Below, in pieces: positions 44,936 to 52,978 of a stretch of 52,978 nucleotides of DNA; the first letter of the stretch is position 1, and every line of letters starts with the position of its first letter. This stretch comes from Gracilibacillus dipsosauri. GTDB lineage: Bacteria > Bacillota > Bacilli > Bacillales > Amphibacillaceae. Under the pieces are notes generated by a model that saw nothing but the letters and a program-made list of their open reading frames with translations, did no database searches and was not told the DNA's origin. Position numbers and translations under genes: made by a program. Location: contig NZ_QGTD01000002.1 of the NCBI RefSeq assembly GCF_003176895.1, positions 1 through 52,978 of the forward strand, read 5' to 3'.

Positions 44936-45713
44936 CTTGATAAAGAAGCTGATTTAGTTCCATTAAATGTTGATGGGCTTCTTTTTCTTTTCGATGCTGA
45001 TAATTCCAAACGTAACCGATAATTGCATCAATTATAAGGTACCAATGCATCCGTTGCATCAAATGTGTACTATTTTCTACACCATAATAAGCTAACCATT
45101 GGTTCCAATCCTCCATCGGAATATAGGACTGGAGAATTCGACCAATGTCCATTGCTGGATCACCAACACGCGCATTGTCCCAATCAATTAAATAGAGCTC
45201 TCCGTTCTCAGAAAGCATCCAATTGTGATGATCTAAATCGCAGTGACAAACAACTTGATGATCGATATGAATATAAGGTAGGCGGCTTTCTAAGTATTTA
45301 TATGCCTTATAAAGGACTAATGTTTGAATTGAATTATTTTGAATAAGTTCTTTCACTGTTTTCAGACTATTTTCAGGGGTTACTTCTGTTTTTTCAATCC
45401 TTAAAAGCATATCCAATAATTCAGAGGAATGATGTATTTTACTAAGCAATTTGGCTACTTTAGGGTGTTGCATTTCTTCATTATTTAATGCTTTACCGTC
45501 TAACCATTGCTGTGCCGTAACAACATCTCCATTTTCTAAACGCTTTGTCCAGACAAGCTTCGGGACAATGCCTTGTGCTGACAATACTGCTAAAAATGGG
45601 GATGAGTTGCGTTTAAGAAACAATTGCTTTTGTTCCGAATGAGCGTAGTATGCTGCACCAGTAGAACCACCTGCAGATACGATTTTCCAGTTTTCTCCCA
45701 ATATATGTTCCAC
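44916..45713 (-). CDS. ytmP: YtmP-like aminoglycoside/choline kinase-fold phosphotransferase
   Basis: A 265-residue protein with an APH/choline kinase-like fold. The nucleotide-binding lysine lies in LFLKRNSSPFL, the catalytic loop is VCHCDLDHHNWML (Asp in HCDLDHHN), and the metal-binding Asp is in LIDWDNARVGDPAMDIG. The substrate is not known; it is not a resistance gene by context. Three in-frame non-ATG starts exist; the GTG at 45713 has GAGGGTGA eight bases before it and gives the N-terminus MEHILGENW that matches YtmP. Confidence 0.88.
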   Translation of the reverse strand: MEHILGENWKIVSAGGSTGAAYYAHSEQKQLFLKRNSSPFLAVLSAQGIVPKLVWTKRLENGDVVTAQQWLDGKALNNEEMQHPKVAKLLSKIHHSSELLDMLLRIEKTEVTPENSLKTVKELIQNNSIQTLVLYKAYKYLESRLPYIHIDHQVVCHCDLDHHNWMLSENGELYLIDWDNARVGDPAMDIGRILQSYIPMEDWNQWLAYYGVENSTHLMQRMHWYLIIDAIIGYVWNYQHRKEKEAHQHLMELNQLLYQVNNWNL

Positions 45714-45840
45714 AGCAGTCACCCTCAATTCCTCTCACAAAAATCTGTCTATTTATTATTCCGAAAAATAGGGAATAGTAATAATAGATTACCGCAAAAG
45801 TAGACAACTTTTCAAGTAAAAAATGAGATTTTTTCTAAAT

Positions 45841-46767
45841 TTATAAGAAATTATGTCTGTTCATGTCATTATTTTTTTCTTCTTCCTGCTGCCACTCCGG
45901 TCTTTTAAACGATTTTGTTTCGCAATATTTTACAATTAAATCAGCAGCTTTCAATTGATTATGCTTAAAGGGTGAAATGAACTTCTGTTTTGCTATTAAC
46001 CAATCCTCATGTTCCTCTTTACCTACATATTCTGTTTGATAAGGCTCTGTGAGGTATTCGAATACATTCGTTCTAGAGAGGACGACTTTTTTTATCGGAA
46101 ATTCAACGTCATGCTTTGCTAAAATTGCTCGAATAATTCTTTCCATTCTTTGCAAGGAAATGAGTGGACTTAGCATCTTTGCCTGAACATTATTCTCCTC
46201 TATGTACCAAAAACGATTATCCTTTGCTGTAATTCTTCTATCGTAGGATTTTTCTAAAAGTGTGATCACCTCAATTCCAACAGGACTAATCAAGATAATT
46301 TCCCCATCCAATAAATGATTTTTCAATTTAAAAATGGGGGAATAAAGGATTAAAAAGGTATCAGGTATCCGTTGTAGAAAGTATTTCAATCGTTCATCAT
46401 GGTAAAAATCCTTCTCCAAGAATGACATTTCATGTGTAGTAGAAGATGCCCATTTTAGTTGAAATGGCAATAACTTATCAAGGAAATATTGCTTCAATTC
46501 CTTTTCACCCTCTGGTAGGTCCAATTTCCGAGCCTGTTCCTCCTTAACCATTTCCTCTTCCTTCCCTTTAAAAAGAGTAGGCCATTTGGTATTGTGTTTC
46601 TCTTTCTCCTCTAAAATCTCCACTGGTTGATCATTCTTTTGTTCCTGCCAAAGCTCCCTTAGTCGATTCCAATTTTCCATTTTTAGACGACTGTATTGAC
46701 TAGGATAATGGTACATATCTTTTTCGTATCGAGAAATATAGTTTTTTAATTTAATTAATTGCGCCAA
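45841..46767 (-). CDS. ytlQ: YtlQ-like protein, possibly NERD-related
   Basis: A 308-residue protein without membrane segments. Residues 55-90 are highly charged. The central part (LPFQLKWASSTTHEMSFLE, ILLYSPIFKLKNHLLDGE-like then VGIEVITLLE) resembles a nuclease-related NERD or restriction-endonuclease-like core, but key catalytic residues are not clear to me. It follows the RNA ligase-like gene ytlP as in B. subtilis. The GTG at 46776 abuts the ribosome-binding site; the TTG at 46767, nine bases after GAGG, is preferred. Confidence 0.65.
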   Translation of the reverse strand: MAQLIKLKNYISRYEKDMYHYPSQYSRLKMENWNRLRELWQEQKNDQPVEILEEKEKHNTKWPTLFKGKEEEMVKEEQARKLDLPEGEKELKQYFLDKLLPFQLKWASSTTHEMSFLEKDFYHDERLKYFLQRIPDTFLILYSPIFKLKNHLLDGEIILISPVGIEVITLLEKSYDRRITAKDNRFWYIEENNVQAKMLSPLISLQRMERIIRAILAKHDVEFPIKKVVLSRTNVFEYLTEPYQTEYVGKEEHEDWLIAKQKFISPFKHNQLKAADLIVKYCETKSFKRPEWQQEEEKNNDMNRHNFL

Positions 46768-46769
46768 GT

Positions 46770-47327
46770 TCAACACCCTCTCTGTAATGGGATGACCTTT
46801 ATAGGTTGATATTTTATCTCTTTTTGTGGATTTATCTGATATAAGGCGACTTCAGAAAGATAAATTAATTTGTTCAGTTTAAGATTAAATATATTCTTAT
46901 CTATCTTTTCGGTCTTTCCTGTCCACTTTTTCGCTATAGTGATATGTGGATGATACTCTCTACTATCTACTGGGATTTCGATCTCTTTACAAATCGCCTT
47001 TATGGCTAAATATAGTTTTTCTAATTCTTGTGCTTTATCAACACTTGCGTATAAAACTTTCGGTCTATCCTCACGTCCAAAATAGTCCAAACCTGTAATT
47101 TGCGTAGCGAATGCTGGTAGCTTTTCAACGCGATTTAGAAGGTCCATCAATTGGTTCCGCTTTTCTTCCTTGATTCCCCCCAAAAATTGAAGTGTAATAT
47201 GATAATCTTGCTTATGTACCCATGTTTTATAAGGCAGATGATATTTATTGATATCGGGTTTCCATGAATCGAGCCATTCTTTAGTGGAATGATCCAGCTT
47301 CATTGCAATAAAATAATGGAAAGACAT
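46770..47327 (-). CDS. ytlP: 2H-phosphoesterase YtlP (RNA 2',3'-cyclic phosphodiesterase)
   Basis: A 185-residue protein of the LigT/ThpR family of RNA 2',3'-cyclic phosphodiesterases. Both HxT motifs are present, HITLQFLGG near residue 42 and HPHITIAKKW near residue 125, forming the two-histidine active site. GGAGGTG is six bases before the ATG at 47327; the longer frame from 47369 is rejected. The stop is two bases from the ytlQ start, so the pair is co-translated. The upstream channel gene ends one base before this start codon. Confidence 0.93.
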   Translation of the reverse strand: MSFHYFIAMKLDHSTKEWLDSWKPDINKYHLPYKTWVHKQDYHITLQFLGGIKEEKRNQLMDLLNRVEKLPAFATQITGLDYFGREDRPKVLYASVDKAQELEKLYLAIKAICKEIEIPVDSREYHPHITIAKKWTGKTEKIDKNIFNLKLNKLIYLSEVALYQINPQKEIKYQPIKVIPLQRGC

Positions 47328-47328
47328 A

Positions 47329-48344
47329 TTACACCTCCTCCAGAATCCGTTGATGTGATTCTGAATCACAAATTACATATAGCTCTGCATCTTTAGGAAT
47401 AGTATGATCGAGCATTCGATTTATGTTTAACTGGTCACGATCTGCTACTAAAGTCGCACCTTTTTCAAGTAATGCATCAAACGCATCTCGATAGGTTTTC
47501 CATTTAGAATGAGTGGGAATATAGTATAAGTCGTCACCTTCAGCGTGTTTTAATAGTTGAGAAAAAATATTAGATATTCCTTTTCTAAAGGCGGACCTAA
47601 CAAATAAAGAAGAAATCGTTTCATGTGAAAGGATAAATTCATCCACATTCATATATTTAAAATTTTTCATATGAATTTCTTCCATAATTTCCACTATCGT
47701 ATATACCTCTGGCGCTATCGACTCAATGGTAGAAGCAATCAAGAGTGTTTTTCCATCTGCTAATTGGCCGTTTTCGATTTTATCATCTGCAAAAACTAAG
47801 ACTGTATTCGCTTCTTTTATATTGGCTTTTCTAAGACGTTTCTTTCAGAAGCATTCCCCTGAATATAATGAATATTGTGATCTAATATCGGTGCTTTTTC
47901 CAGTTCATCAATGATAATAATTTCAATATTTTTGTCTGTATTAATCATTTCTCTTATCGCATATTTTGCTTTTTGAGACCATCCGATAATAATATAATGA
48001 TTCTTTCCTTTATACATTATTTCACCTTCTTCTCTTCTTTTACGGTAGATTGCAAATGCTTCGATAATCTTCCCTAATACCAATCCTATAAGTGCGATAC
48101 CAAAAAGGTACAAAAATACCCCAATAAGTCGACCTCCAATCGACACTGGATAAAAATCTCCATAGCCAACTGTTGTAACAGTCGTCATCACCCACCATAG
48201 CCCGTCAAAAAAGGTCGGAAAGGTTTCACGCTCGACTAGCATAATTAACCAAGCTGTCGAAACAATAAGTAGCAAGCTAACGATGAAAATGGCTAAATTT
48301 GAGATATGAACAACCTTCGTTAAAAATTTTCTTATTAAATACAT
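47329..48344 (-). pseudogene. K+ channel with RCK/TrkA-N domain, broken by one-base frameshift
   Basis: The first frame (48344 to 47817) encodes two membrane helices with the K+ selectivity filter TTVGYGDFYP between them and the start of a Rossmann-like RCK domain (HYIIIGWSQKAKYAIREM, HYIQGNASERNVLEK). It then stops. The second frame (ending 47329) continues the RCK domain (ANTVLVFADDKIENGQLADG, then IASTIESIAPEVYTIVEI). The join needs one extra A within the AAAA run at 47827-47830, giving LEKANIKEANTVLVF. AGGTGG precedes the ATG at 48344. It is a pseudogene, a sequencing error, or an indel in a homopolymer. Confidence 0.85.
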
Positions 48345-48487
48345 CGTGCAACCACCTTTCATCTTTTAATTATCTGTAAATATTCACAATTACGCTAGAA
48401 ATATTTCTTCGATAAGTGTAAAATAAGGTTAGGCAACATGAATAGAATGATAGTAATTGGATTCGATAACTTTTAAGGAGTGATTCT

Positions 48488-48706
48488 TTGAGTCAATCAA
48501 CCACCCGTATGCTATCTCGTGTTAAATCAGTCTATCTTTTTATTAAAGAGAATGGATGTGTAACCACAAACGAAATAGCAGAAGAGTTTGGTATTACAGA
48601 CCGTACTGTACAGCGAGATTTACACTTATTAGCTTATAACGGGCTTGTCAATAGCCCAAATCGGGGACGTTGGGAAATCACAAAGAAAAAAGTAAAGATA
48701 TCGTAA
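48488..48706 (+). CDS. ytzE: YtzE-like DeoR-type winged-helix protein
   Basis: A 72-residue stand-alone DNA-binding domain. The helix-turn-helix is VTTNEIAEEFGITDRTVQRD, followed by a wing (NSPNRGRWEI) and a basic tail. No effector domain is attached. Targets are unknown. The start is TTG, seven bases after AAGGAG. It has its own terminator and is divergent from the K+ channel gene. Confidence 0.9.
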   Translation: MSQSTTRMLSRVKSVYLFIKENGCVTTNEIAEEFGITDRTVQRDLHLLAYNGLVNSPNRGRWEITKKKVKIS

Positions 48707-48740
48707 AATTTTAAATATATATATAATAAAATTCAATTTT

Positions 48741-48767
48741 AAACCAGCATATAAAGAATGCTGGTTT
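48741..48767 (+). terminator. Terminator of ytzE
   Basis: AAACCAGCAT and ATGCTGGTTT pair perfectly around seven bases and are followed by TTTT. Confidence 0.9.
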
Positions 48768-48848
48768 TTTTATCATCATGCTAAATCAATGGTCGTAAGC
48801 AGCATTCAATCAGGGATGACCGATCTACATTAATTGAATACTACTAAC

Positions 48849-49562
48849 CTATCCCTTCGTTTCCTCTAAAATATTTTGTATCTCCTGATCAGTGAGAGCA
48901 CGATACTGCCCCAATTTTAAGGTTGAGTCAAGTTCCAGTGATCCCATCGTTAACCTTTTTAAATACAACACTTCTTTACCAACAGCTTCAAACATTCGTT
49001 TTACTTGGTGAAACTTTCCTTCTGTTATCGTAACTTCTATTTCCGAAACTTCTTTTGCCTTAAGAATCTTCAGTTTGGCTGGCTTTGTAATATAATCACC
49101 AATATCCACTCCTTGTAAAAATTCTGCTACATCATTTTCTGTGACAAATCCAGAGATTTTCGCAAAATAGGTTTTGTCTACATGTTTTTTTGGTGATAAG
49201 AGCTCATGAGCCAATTGCCCATCATTTGTTAATAATAATAATCCTTCCGTATTCTTGTCCAACCTACCAACTGGAAATGGTGAACGGGCCTGGTCCTCTG
49301 TCTTCAAAAGGTCTAACACTGTCTTTTGTTCTTGATCTCTTGTAGCTGAGAGGTAACCTGAAGGCTTATGGAGCATAAAATAAACATATTTTTGGTACTC
49401 CACTACCTGACCATTACATTCAATTCTATCAAATTCTGGGTCAATCGAAAGATTTGATTTTATTATTTTCCCATTAACAGAGACTGATTTCTTCTTGATC
49501 AGCTCTTTCACTTCTTTTCTACTTCCAATCCCCATATTAGCCAATAGCTTATCAAGACGCAT
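48849..49562 (-). CDS. ytzG: RsuA-family pseudouridine synthase
   Basis: Isomerises a uridine in 16S rRNA (RsuA group). The 237 residues carry an N-terminal S4 domain (RLDKLLANMGIGSRKEVKEL) and the catalytic core with the active-site Asp in FPVGRLDKNTEGLLLLTNDG near residue 103. Then come ELLSPKKHVDKTYFAKI and the C-terminal EGKFHQVKRMF signature. GGGGGA precedes the ATG. It lies 21 bases after ytgP on the same strand, the B. subtilis order. The exact rRNA target is inferred. Confidence 0.92.
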   Translation of the reverse strand: MRLDKLLANMGIGSRKEVKELIKKKSVSVNGKIIKSNLSIDPEFDRIECNGQVVEYQKYVYFMLHKPSGYLSATRDQEQKTVLDLLKTEDQARSPFPVGRLDKNTEGLLLLTNDGQLAHELLSPKKHVDKTYFAKISGFVTENDVAEFLQGVDIGDYITKPAKLKILKAKEVSEIEVTITEGKFHQVKRMFEAVGKEVLYLKRLTMGSLELDSTLKLGQYRALTDQEIQNILEETKG

Positions 49563-49583
49563 TTTAATTGTCCCCCAATATAA

Positions 49584-51206
49584 TCATCGTCTGAAGATTC
49601 GATCTAAGATCGGTATTCGTTTACCGACTATTCGTTCAAAAAGCGTAGACATATAACCGAAGTACATATAGAATGTTCCACCTATAAATACGGCAATTAT
49701 TGTAATGACAAAAGCAATCAATTGCCCATCATTGTAGGAAATAAAGAATCCAAACAACCATTTTACAAGCAATAACAATATCGCCATAACAATGGTAAAG
49801 ATTAGCATTAATAGCGATAATTTTCGAAATCTTCGATAGCTGAATTTGAGTGAAGTTTTGATTCTCCACAAGTTTAAGAAAACAGCAACACTTGTTGCCA
49901 GTAATGTCGTAATAACTGCTCCTTTTTCAGCAAGTAATTGAATCATTAAAGAGTTTAAAAGGATTTTTATTAATATACCTGCTGATAGACTAATCAATGT
50001 GAATTTTTGTTGTTCAATTCCTTGTAAAATAGAACAGGTTACGGTGAAGAAGGCAAAGGTTAATGCAGTCGGGGCATACCAAGCAAATAAAGGTCCAGCA
50101 ATCGAAATATTATCAATGCCAAACAATCCCCCATAGATTTCATGTGATAAAATGACTAACCCTGCAACCGCTGGTAAGACAAAGAACATAATTATTTGCA
50201 ATGATTGATTAATCTGTTTATTTAACCGATCGACCTGGTTTAGATTAAAGGATTTAGTTATTTCAGGAATCAATGCCAATGAAAGTCCTGTAGCAATGGT
50301 TACAGGAATTAAAATTACTTTATGACCTTGCACATTGAAAACAGAATAAGCGATTGTGGAAATATCCCCTTTTCCAATAGCAACCATTGCCTTATCGAAA
50401 GTAATTAAATCGACCAATTGATACAGTGAGGTTGCAATTCCGACTAAAACAAATGGTCCAGCATACTGGAATAATTCCTTTAATAGCTTTGATCTAGGTA
50501 TCCTTACTTTTTTCTTTTGTTGATCTAGTTTTTCAGATAGAAATCTTTTTCTATTTTTCCAGTACATTAATAATACGACCCATGAAGCAATGGCACCTAC
50601 AAAGGCGGAAAATGTCGCCAACCCGACAGCGGTAGAATTAGAACCATCCCATACCACCTTAATTAAAAATACACCAATTAGTAAAAAGGTAATTCTTGCA
50701 ATCTGTTCAATTACTTGTGATACAGCAGTCGGTCCCATGGACTGATTCCCTTGAAAAAAGCCCCGCATGATCGACATGCTCGGGATTATAATTAAAGCAA
50801 AGCTTACCATTTGTATAACATGGGCTGCATCTTCTAAAGAAATTTCCTTTTTTTCTTCAGCTAAAAATAATTTAGCAATGACATCCGCACCAAAGTACAT
50901 AATGAAGAAGGCTACTATACCTGTTATGAACATTAATACCGTACCAAGTTTAAATATTCGCATACTTGTATAATAATCATCTAATGAATTATATTTCGAT
51001 ACAAACTTAGAAACAGCTAAAGGTACCCCAACTGTCGATACACTAATTAATATGCTATATGGTGTATACGCAAATCCATATAAAGTCATTCCCGTTTCTC
51101 CAACAATGTTAGTGAAGGGTATAACATAAATCATCCCTAAAAATTTAGAGAGAAAACTTGCTGCAGTTAACAACATCGTTCCTCGTATAAAATTCGAGCT
51201 TGACAT
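49584..51206 (-). CDS. ytgP: Lipid II flippase MurJ homologue YtgP
   Basis: A 540-residue MOP-superfamily transporter with about 14 hydrophobic helices. In B. subtilis YtgP is the MurJ functional equivalent that flips lipid II for peptidoglycan synthesis. The N-terminus FIRGTMLLTAASFLSKFLGM is the Wzx/MurJ start, with GFAYTPYSILISVSTVGVPLA and MRGFFQGNQSMGPTAVSQV further on. AGGTGA precedes the ATG. It is the first gene of a unit with the pseudouridine synthase and is divergent from the flavoprotein gene. Confidence 0.92.
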   Translation of the reverse strand: MSSSNFIRGTMLLTAASFLSKFLGMIYVIPFTNIVGETGMTLYGFAYTPYSILISVSTVGVPLAVSKFVSKYNSLDDYYTSMRIFKLGTVLMFITGIVAFFIMYFGADVIAKLFLAEEKKEISLEDAAHVIQMVSFALIIIPSMSIMRGFFQGNQSMGPTAVSQVIEQIARITFLLIGVFLIKVVWDGSNSTAVGLATFSAFVGAIASWVVLLMYWKNRKRFLSEKLDQQKKKVRIPRSKLLKELFQYAGPFVLVGIATSLYQLVDLITFDKAMVAIGKGDISTIAYSVFNVQGHKVILIPVTIATGLSLALIPEITKSFNLNQVDRLNKQINQSLQIIMFFVLPAVAGLVILSHEIYGGLFGIDNISIAGPLFAWYAPTALTFAFFTVTCSILQGIEQQKFTLISLSAGILIKILLNSLMIQLLAEKGAVITTLLATSVAVFLNLWRIKTSLKFSYRRFRKLSLLMLIFTIVMAILLLLVKWLFGFFISYNDGQLIAFVITIIAVFIGGTFYMYFGYMSTLFERIVGKRIPILDRIFRR

Positions 51207-51398
51207 TTTTTCACCTAAATTCTACAAATTCGTCTAACATTTTTATTCTATCATAAACTACTTAGTGAATGGTATCGATTCATGACGAAATAAGGCATTA
51301 GTAATGGTTTAGCTCTATAAGAAGTTGACATTTACTACTGAAGTAAATTAGTTTATGATTAGGTAATGAGATTCACATTAGAAAGTAGGTTATCTTGT

Positions 51399-52658
51399 AT
51401 GACATATCAGGTTACCGTTATTGGTGGAGGTCCTTCCGGCTTAATGGCAGCAATTGCTGCAGCTGAACAGGGAGCAAGCACCTTATTAATTGAAAAAGGA
51501 AATAAGTTAGGGAAAAAACTGGCTATCTCTGGTGGGGGCAGGTGCAATGTTACAAACCGGCTACCAAAAGAAGAAGTGATTAAACATATTCCAGGTAACG
51601 GAAAATTCTTATATAGTCCTTTCTCTATTTTCGATAATTATGACATTATTGAATATTTTGAAGGCTTAGGTGTTGCATTAAAAGAGGAAGACCATGGAAG
51701 GATGTTTCCTGTCAGTAATAAAGCAATGGACGTCGTCAATGCGCTACTAAACGAATTACGAAAATACGAAGTGACTATACGCAAGAAAACGGCTGTTCAA
51801 GCGATAGATTATGGAGATTCCAACCATCGAGTTATTTTAGAAAATGGGGAGAAAATCGAAACAAAGTCTATAGTCATTGCTGCAGGTGGAAAGGCAGTTC
51901 CACATACCGGTTCGACAGGAGATGCATTTCCTTGGGCTAAAAAAGCTGGACATACGGTAACAGATTTGTATCCGACTGAAGTCCCTATTCTTTCTAATGA
52001 GTCATTTATACGATCCAAAACTCTACAAGGACTCTCCTTGAGAAATGTAGAGTTATCTGTATATGATGCTAATAGAAAGAAGGTGATCTCACACCAAATG
52101 GATATGCTGTTTACCCATTTTGGAATTTCAGGTCCGGCTACTTTAAGATGTTCACAATTTATTGTAAAACTACTCCGATCTGGCTTAGAAAAAGTTCAAG
52201 TATCGATTGATGCTATTCCTGAAGAAGGCAAAGAAAAATTACTTAATGAAATTCTCTTAAAAATTCAAGAAAACCCTAAAAGAAGTGTTAAAAATTTGCT
52301 AAAAGGTATTGTGCCAGAAAGATATTTAGATTTTATCTTAAACAAAAATAACCTTGAACCACAGTTGAATACTGGTAACATTTCCCGGGAAATGGTAATT
52401 TCCATAGTAAATGATCTGAAAGATTTTCGGTTTGATGTACATGGGAGTCTACCTCTTGAAAAAGCATTCGTTACAGGTGGAGGTGTCTCCATTAAAGAAA
52501 TTGTCCCTAGTACCATGCAATCAAAGCTAATGAATGGACTTTATTTTTGTGGAGAGGTTTTAGATATCCACGGTTATACAGGTGGATATAACATTACGGC
52601 AGCCCTTGTCACTGGAAGAGTAGCTGGAATGCACGCAGCATGGGAAAGCTTGGGGTAA
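51399..52658 (+). CDS. HI0933-family NAD(P)/FAD-dependent oxidoreductase
   Basis: A 419-residue flavoprotein of the HI0933/YhiN family, whose substrate is not established. The dinucleotide-binding GxGxxG motif is [19 protein letters not shown] at the very N-terminus, followed by [13 protein letters not shown]. The second FAD contact is [17 protein letters not shown] and the C-terminal signature [17 protein letters not shown]. The ATG at 51399 puts the Rossmann strand right at the start and has GTAGG upstream; the frame opening at 51366 is less likely. It is divergent from ytgP. Confidence 0.9.
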   Translation: MTYQVTVIGGGPSGLMAAIAAAEQGASTLLIEKGNKLGKKLAISGGGRCNVTNRLPKEEVIKHIPGNGKFLYSPFSIFDNYDIIEYFEGLGVALKEEDHGRMFPVSNKAMDVVNALLNELRKYEVTIRKKTAVQAIDYGDSNHRVILENGEKIETKSIVIAAGGKAVPHTGSTGDAFPWAKKAGHTVTDLYPTEVPILSNESFIRSKTLQGLSLRNVELSVYDANRKKVISHQMDMLFTHFGISGPATLRCSQFIVKLLRSGLEKVQVSIDAIPEEGKEKLLNEILLKIQENPKRSVKNLLKGIVPERYLDFILNKNNLEPQLNTGNISREMVISIVNDLKDFRFDVHGSLPLEKAFVTGGGVSIKEIVPSTMQSKLMNGLYFCGEVLDIHGYTGGYNITAALVTGRVAGMHAAWESLG

Positions 52659-52911
52659 TTCTTTTGAAAACAAAAAACTAATGGAGATCTTTATATTCGT
52701 TTATGTACATTGCGGAAAAAAATCAGCTGTTTAGCAACTATTACAATGTTTAGTGTCCATTACCCTGAAACTCAATCCCAAAAATTGAAATGGGGTTCTA
52801 TGGACATTTAATATTGTGAATTCATTCCAAAATAATGGAGAAAAATTAGTTGCAAGCCCACCACATATTTTTTTATAAAAAAAGGTTTCTTAATGTAGCT
52901 TTTGATATGCT
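52659..52911. other. Gap after the flavoprotein gene
   Basis: The stretch has no gene. TGTCCAT (52754-52760) and ATGGACA (52800-52806) form an inverted repeat, extended by CCC/GGG, that could be a long imperfect terminator or part of a mobile-element remnant. Nothing else is supported. Confidence 0.4.
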
Positions 52912-52955
52912 CCCCCTAAAGTAGACACTTAAAAAAGTAAAACTACTTTAGGGGG
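52912..52955. repeat. Perfect 13-bp inverted repeat at the window end
   Basis: CCCCCTAAAGTAG (52912-52924) and CTACTTTAGGGGG (52943-52955) pair perfectly around 18 bases. The right arm contains the Shine-Dalgarno of the ORF that starts at 52962. In transcripts entering from the left the hairpin would hide that site, as known for several insertion-sequence transposase genes. Confidence 0.85.
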
Positions 52956-52961
52956 ATTTTT

Positions 52962-52978
52962 ATGCGTTTAAATAGTAA
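52962..52978 (+). CDS. Truncated ORF start, possible IS transposase
   Basis: An ATG six bases after GGGGG opens a frame reading MRLNS before the window ends. The preceding inverted repeat and TGTCTACTT-like end suggest a transposase gene, but five codons cannot show a family. Confidence 0.3.

Noticed and set aside
51327-51366. TTGACA and TATGAT as a promoter for the flavoprotein gene
   Set aside because: The spacing is 23 bases, too long for a SigA promoter, and no better -10 is clear.

Overview
The window is a low-GC Firmicute chromosome segment from a spore-forming member of the Bacillaceae. The evidence is an alpha/beta small acid-soluble spore protein, a GerW/YtfJ sporulation protein, soluble SftA, EzrA, CcpA, a tyrS T-box, and gene order that follows the Bacillus subtilis ytx/yto/ytp/ytl/ytm block almost gene for gene. 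The AT-richness, the Na+-type MotPS stator and the sequence style suggest a halophilic or alkaliphilic relative (Oceanobacillus/Virgibacillus/Gracilibacillus type), but genus is inference only. Most genes lie on the minus strand.

Layout. 1-6.8 kb: ackA, ytxK, ytfJ, ytfI (minus), NAD kinase (plus), an intergenic repeat region, a metal-dependent amidohydrolase and a spore SASP. 6.9-11.2 kb: thiI-nifZ (4-thiouridine/thiamine sulfur pair) and ezrA. 11.4-15.4 kb: msrC, rpsD with a structured leader, a Nudix hydrolase behind a ykkC-like leader RNA, a nucleoside hydrolase-like gene and the relic of an endolysin. 15.4-20.3 kb: an ASCH protein with a probable N-terminal frameshift, a Na+/alanine symporter and a cytochrome bd operon that includes two tiny membrane proteins. 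20.3-34 kb: tyrS with T-box, a class A PBP, acuABC, motPS-ccpA, the DAHP synthase/chorismate mutase gene, and a large FtsA/PilM-like ATPase with a repeated C-terminal module. 34-52.7 kb: ytxGH, murC, sftA, ytpR, ytpQ, ytpP, an unknown membrane protein, a DUF84 phosphatase, ytoP, ytzB, trmB, ytzH, ytmP, ytlQ, ytlP, a K+ channel split by a frameshift, ytzE, an RsuA-type pseudouridine synthase, the YtgP/MurJ lipid II flippase and an HI0933-type flavoprotein. The last bases hold a perfect inverted repeat that covers the Shine-Dalgarno of a truncated ORF and looks like an insertion-sequence end.

How it fits together. The segment is mainly core genome: overflow and acetate metabolism (ackA, acuABC, ccpA), cell wall and division (ezrA, murC, sftA, PBP, MurJ), and tRNA and ribosome functions (tyrS, rpsD, trmB, thiI, pseudouridine synthase). 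CcpA is encoded here, and CcpA-box-like sequences stand before ackA, before NAD kinase and in the symporter/cytochrome bd divergent region. The least ordinary parts are the ykkC-like leader before the Nudix gene, the two copies of a ~110-bp hairpin repeat that both sit in convergent intergenic regions next to terminators, the 51-bp degenerate tandem repeat, the extra 31-aa membrane ORF leading the cyd operon, the five-fold repeat in the FtsA-like protein, and several broken genes. Start codons were often moved inward from the longest open frame on the basis of Shine-Dalgarno spacing, as stated in each entry.
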